Below are positions 49,575 through 61,848 of a stretch of 64,000 nucleotides of DNA, piece by piece. The position numbers and the translations under genes were made by a program. Source of the stretch: Adineta steineri (lineage: Eukaryota > Rotifera > Eurotatoria > Adinetida > Adinetidae); the NCBI GenBank assembly GCA_905250115.1, contig CAJNOI010000131.1, forward strand, positions 32,089 to 96,088, written 5' to 3'. The notes under the pieces are model-generated. The model worked only from the letters and a program-made list of their open reading frames with translations. It searched no databases and had not been told where the DNA came from. How positions within the stretch are numbered: position 1 is the first letter of the stretch; the number at the start of each line of letters is the position of its first letter.

Positions 49575-52091
49575 ATTTTCTAATAAATTTATTTCCTAGT
49601 AGATAATAGTCTAAAAGTTAAAAAAAGAAGCCTATGATAGTGTGTCAACTGAGAAAATAGAGTCGTTATATAGGCACGCGTAAATCATTTAGTTAAGTGT
49701 TTAGCGCATCTGACTATCAATGAAGAAGATTGATCTCTCAGACGAAAGAGAAAGAAAAGAAGAAGGAGAAAAAGAAGACAACCCATAGATGTGTGCATAG
49801 AGAAGTATGTCTGGAGAATTGATAATAGAAGACAAAATAGAACTATCCTATAATATGTAAACAGACGTGTTTTCTTGTTGTTGCTGGGCGGTTTTTTTCT
49901 CCTCTCATTTCGATATCAAACCTATTTTTGTTTCGTTCGTAGGAACATGTATATATTGTCTCTGTGTTGAGGATAAATTCGCGCGGAACAAACGAGTTCC
50001 GCCAAAAAAATATTATCGAGTGTATCTTACTACAAAATGTAAAGAAAAGAAAGAAAACAACTACTTGTAATGTGTATGCTGTCTGCAAAAAAAGGTCATT
50101 AAATGACCTTGGAACTAAACAGCTATATAAACATGAGGAGTATTGGAATATTTACTCCATATAGAAATCTTTTATCTAGATAAGAATATTATAGTTTATT
50201 AAAACTGAAATCAAATAGAGATATTTATCTATAATATCATTATAAAAACGATAGGATTGTATATAAAACTATCAAGTAATAGTAGACAACATCCCATTTT
50301 CCTGTTTTTTATCATTTGTTTAATTTGTATGTCTGATGACTCGAGGAGAAAAAGAATGCAGAGCAGAAGAAGAAGAAGGGGAAAAAAAGTGATTAAAAAG
50401 ATATGTCTAATATAAACAAAATAAATATATCAGTTATATGAAAAGATTAACATACATTCAACGAACATCAATGACTTATTTTCAGTACAAATTCCTGTTA
50501 TTATTATTACACAGACATAAATATTAAATGTGACACAAAGAGCATCTAACATACTATGCTATCTTTTTCTTTCAGTTTGGACGATAAATGTCTTTCGCCA
50601 ATCATCATCATCATCATCATCATTTTCCTTTTTTTTCTTCTTCAATTTTCCTGTATCGTTCTACTATGTAAGAAAAAAAAAGGACGATACGAACAACAGC
50701 CTCAAAAATCAACGTTGCATTGCATTTCTTCTGTCTTTTTTTCTCTTCTTCTACTACGAACTTGTCGCTCTATTGATAATAACATTAGTTCGTAAGATTA
50801 GTATATAAGACCGGTTGAAATCTAATAATATAGCTTGCAGTATCGATAGTCTTTCAGTTGAATATCTTCTTAAAAAGATAACAAGAAATGGCATCATTCG
50901 TAGTCAATCATGTTTTCATTATTGTCAGAATATTTAAAAATAAAGTTTTTTTTAACTAACCTGTTTAACAAAAAAAAAGAATAATATTTTGCATGAAATG
51001 ATGCTCAAGACGAGAGAGAAAAAAGGAGTAGCGTTTTTTTCTTTGTAGTATATACGTTAAAATGACAAGAATGAACTACTTATGAACGACACACAATTGA
51101 TGTTGTTTTCGAAGAGAAAAAAAAAGAAGCATTGATTAAATCGTGGGCACTTGTATAGCATGTTGCATTTTTTTTTTCTTAAATTTGCTTCGTTGCTTAC
51201 ATTAACTAACGCGCTTATATCCGTATTTAGTTCTTTAATAATAGGTGCTACTGTAAATTGCAACTTCTTTTTCTCTCTTAGCTGACAACAACAACAACAA
51301 GAAGAAGAAAAATAATATTATAGAGTATAAAGCAAAACCGAAAAATTTTCTTTCATTTATCAAAGTGTTATTCTTTCTTATTTAACAAGAAAAAAAAACT
51401 AAAGACAAACAAATTTTATAATCTTACATACAATTACATCAAGAATTCTTCTCAAGTATCAATAGTATAATTATTATCTGAGTATTGTTTCGATTTGACT
51501 GAATGGATTATATTTATTTCTATTGTTTGATTTTCTATTGAAATATATTAAGAATATAAGAAAAAAAAATTGCCTGATCAATGTAAACGATGTTAATCTT
51601 ATAGAAATAATGTAAAAGAAAATAATGCAAGACATTCATATTAGCTCTAGAGCATGGTAGAACACGAAAGAAATACGAATCTAATAAGAAATTTTTTTCT
51701 CCTTTTTTTCTTTCTAGTACCAGATTATAATTGTTATTTGTAGTTTGAATCACAACATAGATATTTAGAAGAAAGAATGCACATTTTTTTTTCTATACTG
51801 CTTGACTTTTTTTCCAAATCAGAAATGAAATTAAGCTAGTACATTTAATTCTGACATACATTTTATAACTAATGGCCTTTATAGGTCATACCTAAAGTAA
51901 TATATAATTATCTCGTTTGTATTGAGTAACTGATAAATGTTTCTATGAAAATATTGTTGAGATTAATATATCAGTCTCAAATGAGTTTACTTTTCCCGTG
52001 TGAATAGATTGAACAATTTTCTATTATAATTCACGTTTTTTTTCTAATATTTATTTACGAACAACAGACAAGAAGCAAAAAAAACATTCTC
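49575..52091. other. Intergenic region, low complexity
   Basis: About 2.5 kb upstream of the SLC4 gene and downstream of PNKP. Contains purine-rich stretches (49735-49780, 50340-50390) and an ATC triplet run at about 50601-50624. Open frames here are Ser/Phe-rich and look compositional. Confidence 0.45.
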
Positions 52092-53740
52092 TTAAGATTC
52101 TGTATAATAATGAAAAATCTTTTCATGTGTTTCCGAATCAAATTTTGGTACAAAATCAATCGTTGTAATTTCATCTAAACCTTCACTTGCTTTTGGTGCA
52201 ATATAATTTTTCTTATACATATTATAACCAACATCTGCAATAACAAAAAATCGATATTAAATTTTCTTTTTTTGTCAATTCATTATAACATACCTGGTAT
52301 TCGACGAACATCACCAGATGTTTGATGAACACGGACATAATTCAAATGATGGCATAATTCTGTTGGTGTATTAAGAATAAAACAACGACATGGTATTTTA
52401 TGTGATTTAGCTAGAGCGATATATTCTGCTCGAGTCTCAGCACCTGGATTTGTATTATCAACAACAATACTTTTACCATTATTTAAAGCATCTTTTGATG
52501 CCTAAAATAATTAAATATAATAATTATATGAGAAAAAAATAAGAATCCTACTTTAAGACATTTAGCGGCTGTTTGAAGTGTATCACGATTAATTAATTCG
52601 TAATTATGAGGTTTGAAATACCGACGAGCAAATGTACTTTTTCCTAGTAATTTAATAATTTAAATAGAAAGCATATTCAAATCTAATTGAAAACAAACCT
52701 GATGCAGGTGGACCTTGTAATATTACAACTTCTTGTGTCTATGAAAAGAAAACAATTATTATAAAAAACTAATTTTCTATTATGTTTAGTAATTACATTT
52801 TTATGGTAAGTTTGATTTGAATCGCCTTTAGGTAATTTACTAATAAATTCTCGTGGATTAATTGAACCCCACTGATATTTTGTTGTTGCTGCTTCATCAA
52901 GAAAACATTCTTCTGGTGTTTTAAATGCTAAAGAACGTATATGAGAAAAAAATTAATTAAAATAACATTGTTGCTATTTTAAAACTTACATAAACCAATA
53001 TTATTAGCATATTTTCTATCAGCACATGAGAAATCTTTTTTTACTCCTGGTTTCCAATTAGCTATACGACCAGCAGCATCACCACAATAAAAACTATTTT
53101 TTTTATCAATCTATTATTTCAATAATAATATTATAGTATAACATTAATGATTTATTTTGAACTTACTTCAATATTTTGATTACAATTTTCAACAAAATAA
53201 TCAAACATTGATGTTGCTGGTTTACGAAAATGATTTTCACCAGTTGCAATAAATACATAGATAGGTGCACCGGTTTCTTCAATTAATTTTTCACATTTAC
53301 GTTTAATATCATCTAATTTTGTATGTAGTTTTTCAATACCACCTTGATTAGTAAATATTATCAAACGATAACCATTTTCATGTAATTCTTTAAGTTTTTT
53401 TGGAACGGTTTCATGCCACCATACCCAGTCTGCATGATCTATATGAGAAGAAAAGAAATTTAGAAAAAAAAAATTTTATTTTTATTTCAAAAATACTTTT
53501 AGCAAATTTTGCTCCAGATTTAACATTAATCAATGTTGAATCCATATCAAATGCAGCAACTTTCGAACAACCAGGTAATTTATCATCATAGAGATAAACT
53601 AATGGAACAAAACCTTTAGATAATGGTTCACCTTGTTCATACCATTTTAAATTGTATAGATTTGTTTCACCTTTGGAACGTTTTATTTCAGTATCAGCGT
53701 CTGTTGCAGCTTTGCGTTTCGTTGCTGTGCGTCCTGCCAT
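52092..53740 (-). CDS. PNKP: Polynucleotide kinase 3'-phosphatase, without FHA domain
   Basis: DNA end-processing enzyme: it removes 3'-phosphates and adds 5'-phosphates so that breaks can be ligated. The start [12 protein letters not shown] leads into a basic nuclear signal (EIKRSK) and then the phosphatase domain: [20 protein letters not shown] (HAD nucleophile motif D-x-D-S-T), [37 protein letters not shown] and FYCGDAAGR. The kinase domain follows: [18 protein letters not shown] (P-loop), [31 protein letters not shown], and the C-terminal [13 protein letters not shown] and FHYYTES. Nine or so exons. Vertebrate PNKP has an N-terminal FHA domain that binds XRCC1/XRCC4; there is no room for it here unless an upstream exon was missed. 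In-frame ATGs further upstream (to about 53857) belong to an AT-rich leader and are unlikely starts. Confidence 0.95.
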
Positions 53741-54628
53741 TGTTAATATAGAATATTTCAAGGTAAAATATTGTATAAAATATAAATTTTTTCTGCCGTA
53801 TTTATACAGGTATTTTTCTATTATTGACATTATTACATTGTCGTTGTGCAATAACATGCAGTTTATGCTATTGGTTGCATGATGTATATCAATGAAAAAA
53901 AAGTCTTAATAAATGTTTGAAGATGTCATAGGGAATAAATACTGTCATCTAATTAATTAATTGAAAAAAATAAAAATCTGTAATAATTTATGTCAATTAT
54001 TTTTTTATATTTTAAGAATTAATTCTAACAAGAACTCGTTATTTTTTTTTTCATTTATAATTAATAAAGCAACGGAGTCAAACATATATTTTTCAGGAAT
54101 TACTCCAAGGTCTTCAGCTTTAAAAGGAAATGTGTAAGGAAATGTTTCGCTTATACAGGAAACATAGATACAAAAATTCTTCTATCTCTACTGAATACTA
54201 ACGAATAATTTTGAATGCTTTGTATTAAATCCTGACATCGTCCCATTGATGATGCTTTTGTTGATTATTTTTTAATCATAGTGAAAGAATTGACATATAG
54301 ACACAAGCACTATCATCAACAGTGAAATCACATCGAGGCATCAGTTGTTCATTCACTATGGTATACTCTCTCTCTTCATAAATTGTACTTTTCCTGTCGG
54401 ATGTCGGCAGTGATCAAGTTAATATCAAAAAAAATATCCTAATCAATAAAATCCTAATATAACAAAAATATTTATTTTAATCTTAAAAAAACAACATACA
54501 ATTCCAGTCTTTGATTATATTATTGTCTTTTGTGACTAATCTAAATCTCTTTCATTAGTTTAACTATTGCACAATATATAAGATCAATGCTTGATTAAAC
54601 AAAAACAAAACAATATCTATTAATTTAA
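53741..54628. other. Intergenic region, no gene seen
   Basis: PNKP promoter side and the 3' flank of the ABC transporter gene. AT-rich; no coding signal. Confidence 0.45.
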
Positions 54629-57600
54629 TTAACTGTCTATATCCATTTGTTGTCGTCGAACAAGTTCTCGATAGATTCCATTATCAATTTCCATTAATTC
54701 TTCATGTGTACCTTGTTCAATTAATTGACCTTTATGTATAACAAATATTCTATCACAACGTTCAATTGTACTTAAACGATGTGCTGATATCAGAATAGTT
54801 CGTTGTTGTTGTTTATTTTTATTTAGAAATAATGCATCTTGAATCTAATTTAAGCAAATAAAAAAAAAGAAATAATTTTAATACGAATATTTACTAATCG
54901 TTCATTAACAGGATCTAATGCTGATGTTGCTTCATCTAATAAAAGTATAGTTGGTTTTCGTATAAGAGCTCGAGCTATCGAAACTCGTTGCTTTTGACCA
55001 CCTATTTTATTCGAAAATTTTCAAATATATTGTTTTTTTTTGGTAAATAAAATTCAAACCTGATAAATGACCACCTCGTTGTCCACACATAGTCTCATAA
55101 CCATTAACAAGATCAATAACAAATCCATGTGCATTTGCTTGTTCAGCTGCATGAATCATTGCTGTATCATTGTCATTATCATTTATTGCATAAATAATAT
55201 TTTCTTTAATAGATCGATTAAATAAAACAGGTTCTTGTCCAACCATCGCTATTTTTCTATGAAGATATTTATGATCATAATCTTGAATTTCTTGACCATC
55301 AATTAATATTGTTCCACTACTTGGATCATAAAAACGTTCAAGTAAATTAATACACGAAGATTTTCCTAAATAATAAAGTATAAAATAAATAATAATAATA
55401 ATATTGATGAACTTTACCAGAACCCGATGGTCCAACAAAAGCACATGTTTGACCTGCTTGAATATGAAATGTCATGTTCTAGAAAACAAAAACAAAAATA
55501 AATCGCATAAGAAAAATAAATAAATTTACCCGAATAGCAACTTCATCTGGCCGTGCTGGATAAGCGAGTGATACATTTTTGAATTCAATTTCACCTTGTA
55601 ATTCATTTGGTTGAAGTGTACCATTTGGAAGTTGTAATGGTTTACGATCAAGATAATCAAATACAGACTGGCTAGCACCAGCCGCTGCCATTAACGATGT
55701 ATAAATTTGAGAAATATCCTTTAAAAAAAAGTTTTGTCTTTTTAAAAATAATAAAATATATTTTACTTACATTTAATATTGATCCAAGTGTTAATTGATA
55801 TATAACAAATGCAAGTAAATCTGGTCCACTAATATGATTTTCATATACAAGTTTCGCGCCATATGAAAGCATGATAACACTCATACCAAGTTGAGCTAAC
55901 TATTCAACAAAAAAAAAAAAAGGGAATATATTTTGCGGTCAGTAAAATAATTAAAATATCAGTAAAAAATTCACACGTAGTTAGTAGATTTTGTGGAAGT
56001 AACACTCAAAAAATATGATTTTTGTTAGTAAAAAAAGAAAAGTAAACCATCTTTGCACAAGTTCATATTTTTTTACTTTCCATTCCATTTTATTTACTGA
56101 TCGTTTACATTTTATTATGAACCTATCAAATTAATTACTGACCATTTCAATAATTCTACTGATTTTTGAGTTGTTTGTTTTACTGACCACTTAAATGACA
56201 CCCAAAACAATATAGTTAGCTGTGAACAAAATTTTAACTCTTATTTTCCTTACTTCAACAAACCATTTTTGTGCAGCTGATAATGCAGCTTGTACAAGTG
56301 ACGCTTTATAAGCCAGATGAAGAATATCAGCAAATCGTTTTAATTCACCCTCTTCATTTCCAAAACTTCTAACTGTTCGTATTGTTTGAATAGTTTCTTC
56401 CGCTATTTCTGATGCATCAGCTGATAAATCTTGAACTTTTTCTGATATACGTCTATGTGCATTTCCACTAAATTTAGCAACGATTAATATAAGTGGTGCA
56501 CCAATAAGACAAGCAACTGTTAAATGTAAACTTAATTTAATCATCATTACAAATGTACCAACTAGAAAAAAATTTGTATTAAACTTTGTTTATGATCAGG
56601 TAAGAGAATTCCTCAGCTTCTGATATTTTGAATTAAAGATTCATTTTTTTTGTGGTTTAACTTACTAAATTTTACAAGTGCACCAATACATTGTGCAATA
56701 TTATTTGCTACAGTTGAACTCATTATTTGTGTATCTTGATTAAGACGTGAAAGTAATTTTCCACTTTCATGTGTATCAAAAAAGCCAATTTCTTGTCGTA
56801 AATATGATTGAAATAATTTTGTTCGAAGACGTATATTAAGACGTGATATACATATTGCAAATACACCAATACGAAATCCACCAAGAAATCCTCTAAAGAT
56901 AAGAGAATTCAATCTTATATTTCAAGGTTTATTTTTTTTGTGATTATATTTACCCAACAAAATTCACGATAACAAACATTATTAAATTATGTTTAAATCG
57001 TTTTGCTTCATCTTTAAATGCAACACTAGACAAAAGTCTACCTGTATATAATGGAACAAAAATTTCAGCTAAAATTAATAAATAAAAAGACAATTTTTTT
57101 TGATAAATTACTACTTGCATATGGCACCGCCTAATAAAAGTATTGTTCCGAATGTAATCAATGGCCAATCGGATCGACTATATCGAAACAGACGTTTCAG
57201 TACACGTTGTTGTTTACGCTTTAGTTCTGGCTCTGTTGTTTTAATAGAGAAAAAAACAAAATAGGATGACTTTTTTTTGTTATTGTGAAAAATAATTCTT
57301 AAATCTACCGGTTTCTTGTTTTTTTGAACGACTCATAATTAAGAAAAATAAAAGCGAAGATGGATTAAACAAACAAAACTAAAATATTATTATCAGTCAT
57401 GCTTTCATTCTTCTTCTTCTTCTTCTTTCTGCTATTTTTATGATAAAGGAAGGAAAAAAAAGAAGAAGATTGTTCCATTCGTCTGACAGAATATTATGTG
57501 TGCTACAAAAGAGGTCTGTATATGACGAGAAAAAATCACATTGAAACTCTACATTCAATGATAGTACATATTATCATTTAGATTAATAAATTGAAAAAAT

Positions 57601-57953
57601 AGCGAAAATTGACAAATGTTAGTTAATTTTGGTGGTAATGACGAAACTTGGCATTATATTTATTTTTCGACGCTTCGAGCACTTAGTAATTATCTACAGG
57701 ATACAATAACATTTGTCAATTTTCGCTATTTCTTCAATTTATTACATTTGCTCGTGGTTAAAAAATAGCAGTTATTACTATTATTATGTCTTCTGTATTA
57801 TATATTGTGTCCTGTAGATGAGTACCAAGTGCTCGAAACGTCGAAAAATAAATATTATGTCAAGTTTCGTCATTACCACTAAAATTAATTAACATCATTT
57901 AGATTCTTACCTGGATTTGTTTCAATTATGGTTTGATAAGCTGCTGTAGACAT
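54629..57953 (-). CDS. ABCB-type half transporter (TAPL/mitochondrial ABCB-like)
   Basis: ATP-driven exporter made of one membrane domain and one nucleotide-binding domain; it should work as a dimer. Membrane domain: [72 protein letters not shown] and [20 protein letters not shown]. ATPase domain: Walker [21 protein letters not shown]-loop [12 protein letters not shown], signature [16 protein letters not shown] (split by an intron inside the GG), Walker [14 protein letters not shown] and H-loop ISAHRL. It ends QQMDIDS. Two first exons are possible, both ending in phase 1: ATG at 57953 ([14 protein letters not shown]) and ATG at 57336 (MSRSKKQET); both join to [10 protein letters not shown]. 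No clear mitochondrial targeting sequence is seen. Subfamily and cargo are uncertain. Confidence 0.9.
55935..56190. repeat. Intronic fold-back element with repeated GGTCAGTAA motifs
   Basis: The ends are GGTCAGTAAAA (55937 on) and its inverse TTTTACTGACC (to about 56188). Inside, further copies of the motif occur at intervals of about 25-40 bases: ATCAGTAAAA and GTTAGTAAAA in the left half pointing right, and ATTACTGACC, TTACTGATC and CTACTGAT in the right half pointing left. It fills most of an ABC-transporter intron of about 345 bp. Likely a non-autonomous inverted-repeat element; the family was not recognised. Confidence 0.6.
57573..57905. mobile_element. Fold-back element between the two ABC first exons, with 12-bp flanking direct repeats
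   Basis: ATCATTTAGATT occurs at 57573-57584 and at 57894-57905, like a target-site duplication. Between the copies, two inverted pairs interleave. A 38-base arm at 57584-57621 is repeated inverted at 57707-57744 with one mismatch. A second arm of about 90 bases at about 57618-57706 is repeated inverted at about 57803-57893 with roughly ten mismatches. No coding capacity. The right long arm contains GATGAGTACCAAGTGCTCGA followed by AACGTC, which looks like stem II and the GAAAC core of a hammerhead ribozyme, but the CUGAUGA core is interrupted (CTGTAGATGA). Confidence 0.75.
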
Positions 57954-58824
57954 TTTTATTTATTACTGCTAGATAAAGTCAAATGATCATGGAGTCGTTC
58001 TGTCGCATTATGATTATTTTTAGATTTTCTTTCTTTAATATCACTTTTTCTTCTCGCTTTTTTTTATGTGAAAAAAGATAAATTCAGTGCGACCAATATT
58101 TTTCATCGCAAAAAAAAAAACTTTTTTTTTGACAGGAAGAAGAGATTCTTTCTTCTAGTTTTGTATTTCTATTGCGTGATATATCAAAAGATGCAGCGCG
58201 AACAGCTCTATATTTGTCAAACGCTGCTTTATCTCTCATCTGATAGCTGCTGTTTTGAAATAAGTTTCTGGACTAAAACCGAAAGACATAAAATGTAATC
58301 CAACTGTATCAAAATAAGAAACTTCCAATGTTTCCTATAAAAATAACGTAATCAACGTGTACATCGAATGACTAAAACATATATTCAAATGATCCTTGAA
58401 GAGAAATAAAATTTCAACATTTCCAGATTTTATGATATTTGATTATCATCATTTGTTGACGAGTCTATAACACTATTCTTTTATTGCTGTAAAACACGTT
58501 AATAAACTCTATTGATTGTTTACGAGCACTTTTTTAGTCAAGATACACTATATTTTCTTATATTGTTTGACATATTTACAGTCAAAAATCGATTATGAAA
58601 TATCTACACATTATATCATTTGCAGAAAAAAAAATAATAAGATTGATTTTTCATTAGTTCATATAAATATCTTTATTTTAAAATCATTTCAAAATTTAAC
58701 ATTCTCATAACGAAGATTATCAAACACTTATAGATAAATTAATAACTAAATATATGCACTATACTAATATACAAATATTGCGTTTATAAACTCATTCAAC
58801 GTATTTAGCAAAAAGAAGGAATGA
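57954..58824. other. Intergenic region, no gene seen
   Basis: AT-rich sequence between the ABC transporter promoter and the SMPD2 stop. No recognised coding sequence. Confidence 0.45.
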
Positions 58825-60354
58825 TTAATATGTAAAATGTGGTGCTTGTAATCGTATACGCATTGCATTTTGTATTGAACTTAAAGCATTTCGTTCAACA
58901 GGTTTACCCAAACAGATAAACCAAATAGATACTGCTATGCCAATAAGACAAAAAAGATTTTTTATAATTGTAAATATTGTATAAAGATAACTATTTGATA
59001 GTGGATTTCCATTAATTGAAAATAAAATAAAAACAAGAATAAATACACCAAATGTACAAAACATTCGTTGACGTTGTATACGTTGAATTGTTTCTTCAAC
59101 GATAATACAAGCATCTGAAAGTAATGTTCGTGTTTTTTCATCAGTTATTTCCATATTTTCAAGTGGTTTTATTTTTTTGTTTTCGGGAATTTCATCATTG
59201 ATTTCGAGTAAAGCATAAATAGCTAAATGATCAGAATAATGAAGTCCCTTTAAATTATTCGGAACTTTATGTAATGTTGGATATGCTTCAAGACATTTAA
59301 CATTATCTATAAATTCAAACAGTTAATTTAATTTACAAAAAAAATAAAGTTTTTACAAACCATTTCGACCTCGATAAAGTATATAATCAATACGTTCACC
59401 TTCACCATGATGTGGATGTGGGCTAACATATGGATTACCAGGTATATCACATGTAAAGCCATTATTACCAACGGTTGGATCAAAAATATCCTAACAAAAA
59501 AAAACATAAAGTAATTTTTATATAAAATAAATTCATTTTCAATTTACTTTATTGATACGATCAAGAAAACAATCATGAAATTGAAGTACACCTTGAATAA
59601 GTTGAAAACCTAAATCATTTGTTGTTAAATTTAAATCTCCTAAAAGAATAGTTAAATGTGTTGTATCAGCTGATGATGTACTTTCAATAAATTGAATTAA
59701 TTCATATGCTTGGCATACTCGGTGTCCCAAATAGATATCTTTTGGTACAACATGATGATAATTAGCATGTAAATGTGTATTATATACATTGATTACATGA
59801 TTATTTATTAAAATTTTACATAAACCAATTAATTTACCAGCAAAATAATCGCCATGTTGAATTTTATGTGGAAAACCTGAAAGTATTTTTTAGTCGATCT
59901 TTCTTACAAAAATAAATATAAATAAATCAATATTTATGGCTCAAGAAAAAAATGACAGTTAATTTTAAACGAAGAAACATTCAGTGAAAATTTTTCTCAT
60001 ACCATTTAAAGTATATAAATGTTCGTAAACACCAATAATAGGATGTTTTGAAAACATACAACAACCAGAACCAAAAAGTCCACTTAAAAAATAATAACTA
60101 TGCGGATAAATATTTTTTATATGATCACGTATATATAGATAATCAGTTTTACTCCATACCTATTACAACAACAACAACAAAAAAATAGTTTAAATAAATT
60201 TTTTTTTCATTTAATTTACTTCTTGTAACCCAATAATATCATAATTAACTTCTGGACTAATTAAATGAGTAACTAATGCTTGGAGACGTTCATCAATAAG
60301 TTTCGCCAAATAGCGCACACCCCAAATATTCAATGTGAGGATACGTAATTGCAT
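58825..60354 (-). CDS. SMPD2: Neutral sphingomyelinase (SMPD2-like)
   Basis: Membrane-bound Mg2+-dependent phosphodiesterase of the DNase I/exonuclease-endonuclease-phosphatase fold that cleaves sphingomyelin to ceramide and phosphocholine. The start MQLRILTLNIWGV is the family N-terminus. Then IIGLQEVWSKTDY (metal-binding Glu), GSGCCMFSKHPI, NVYNTHLHANYH, TILLGDLNLTTND (catalytic Asp/Asn), CLDRINKDIFDPT, GEGERIDYILYRG and HYSDHLAIYALLEI (catalytic Asp-His) follow in order. The C-terminal part holds two membrane helices (MFCTFGVFILVFILFSING and NLFCLIGIAVSIWFICLG), as in SMPD2. Five or so exons. A TTTCTAG acceptor sits 10 bases before the ATG, and the stop of the upstream same-strand gene is only 175 bp away, which suggests trans-splicing. 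Confidence 0.93.
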
Positions 60355-60529
60355 TCGATTATCTCTAGAAATATATATATATATAAAGTAAAAGATCTTG
60401 TTTTAAAGATTTTTCTTTTAGAAAAAAAAGTATTAACTTTTAAATATATTTCTTTTTTATTTTTTGACTCTTTCGAGCTCGAGTTTATTCAAATAAAAGA
60501 AAAGAACAACAAGACAAAGGAGATGTTTT
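60355..60529 (-). promoter_or_regulatory. Short spacer with a splice-acceptor-like site before SMPD2
   Basis: The 175 bases between the PSMD7 stop and the SMPD2 ATG contain a pyrimidine-poor TA run followed by ATATTTCTAG at about 60366, on the coding strand, 10 bases before the ATG. This is the layout expected for a downstream gene whose message gets a trans-spliced leader; bdelloids are known to use spliced leaders. Confidence 0.4.
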
Positions 60530-61848
60530 TTAACTAGAGTTGCCATTTGTTGTTGACTTATCACCGCTTCCTTTTTCTACTTTCTTATCACCACTAGCTG
60601 CTGTTGTATTTGCTGTTGTTGTTGTTGTAGCTGGTATATTATCGGTTTTTTCAGCATCAGAATTTTGAATTTTATTCATAATTAAATTATGTAATGCTAT
60701 TATTGAGCGAATTAATGATGAAAGATAAACAAGTAACATTTCATCATTTGTTTTAACATATATCGATTTTATTAAATCATATTGTGTTACATCTGGTAAT
60801 AAATTAAACATATCTTGAATATGTGATAATATTTGATGATTTAGTGGCAATTTATTTGCTAATAATTTGTCAAGATATGCTCGAACATCATATAAACTTT
60901 TTGTTAAACCTTTAAGACCCATTAATTGATTTGTTATACGTTGTGATAATGTACCAACTGTTGCATTACGAATATCACTAAAAAAAGATTAGAATCATTA
61001 ACTAATGAATATCATAATTGATTAGAGAATATATTTTTAACCTACCGAAGAAGATGTTCAACACCGACTTCTTCAGCTTCTTCTGCACCAATTTCTGATG
61101 GTAAATGTTCAAATGTTTTTGATGCTGGACTTCCATCCTATTAAATAAATATCAATTTAAATAATTGTTTAAATAAATAAATATGTATTTTTACATCATG
61201 AATTTCTTCAACAGCAATATAAGCTTCTGTGGGTAGACCTAAATCTTTTGGTTTTGCATCAATAATAACAAGAACTGAATCAGGATGATATTCTCGAATT
61301 AATTCATTAATTGATATATCATTCCGATTTAATTTTGGACCTGTATGATACCATCCAACAATACGTTCACGTGCTAAAATTTCAAAATTTTATTTTTTAA
61401 GAAATAAAATAAAACGAATAATGAAATATTACCATTAACTTTTCTAAACATAGTATACATGTTTTCCAAATATTCATGATCAAGAAACCAAACTTCTTTT
61501 TCTTTATCTTCCTCATCAAAAGGTACTAAAAAAGACAAAAGAAATTTTTTTTTTAGAAAAATATATATCTAACTTACATGCAAAACTATTTGAAACATCA
61601 AGAATTTTATTTTTAAGCGAACCAAGTAATACTCCAACGACACGTTGAGAATTTCCTATTTTACCCATACGATTAAAATGATCAACAACACTAAGAAGTA
61701 CAAGTGGATGAACGACAACTTTTTCAATTTTATTCAATGGAGATATAGATAATGAAAGATTTTTATCGGTTGATAAACCATTTTCATTTGGAATTTGTTC
61801 ATCACCGATCGGCTTAGCCGATGTTGTTGTTGCTGCTGGAGGTGGCAT
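60530..61848 (-). CDS. PSMD7: 26S proteasome regulatory subunit Rpn8 (PSMD7)
   Basis: MPN-domain subunit of the proteasome lid that pairs with the deubiquitinase Rpn11. After a low-complexity start ([15 protein letters not shown] and an Asn/Ser linker), the protein has [68 protein letters not shown] and [20 protein letters not shown]. The JAMM metal-site histidines are incomplete, as is normal for Rpn8. Then follow [45 protein letters not shown] and [19 protein letters not shown]. The tail is Thr/Ala/Ser-rich instead of the KEKE tail of vertebrates. The N-terminal extension of about 40 residues before the MPN domain is longer than usual. Five or so exons; a TTTTAG acceptor lies just upstream of the ATG. 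Confidence 0.96.

Noticed and set aside
53741-53857. In-frame upstream ATGs extending PNKP
   Set aside because: The extension is AT-rich, Tyr/Ile/Asn-rich and unlike PNKP; the [10 protein letters not shown] start gives a sensible nuclear signal.
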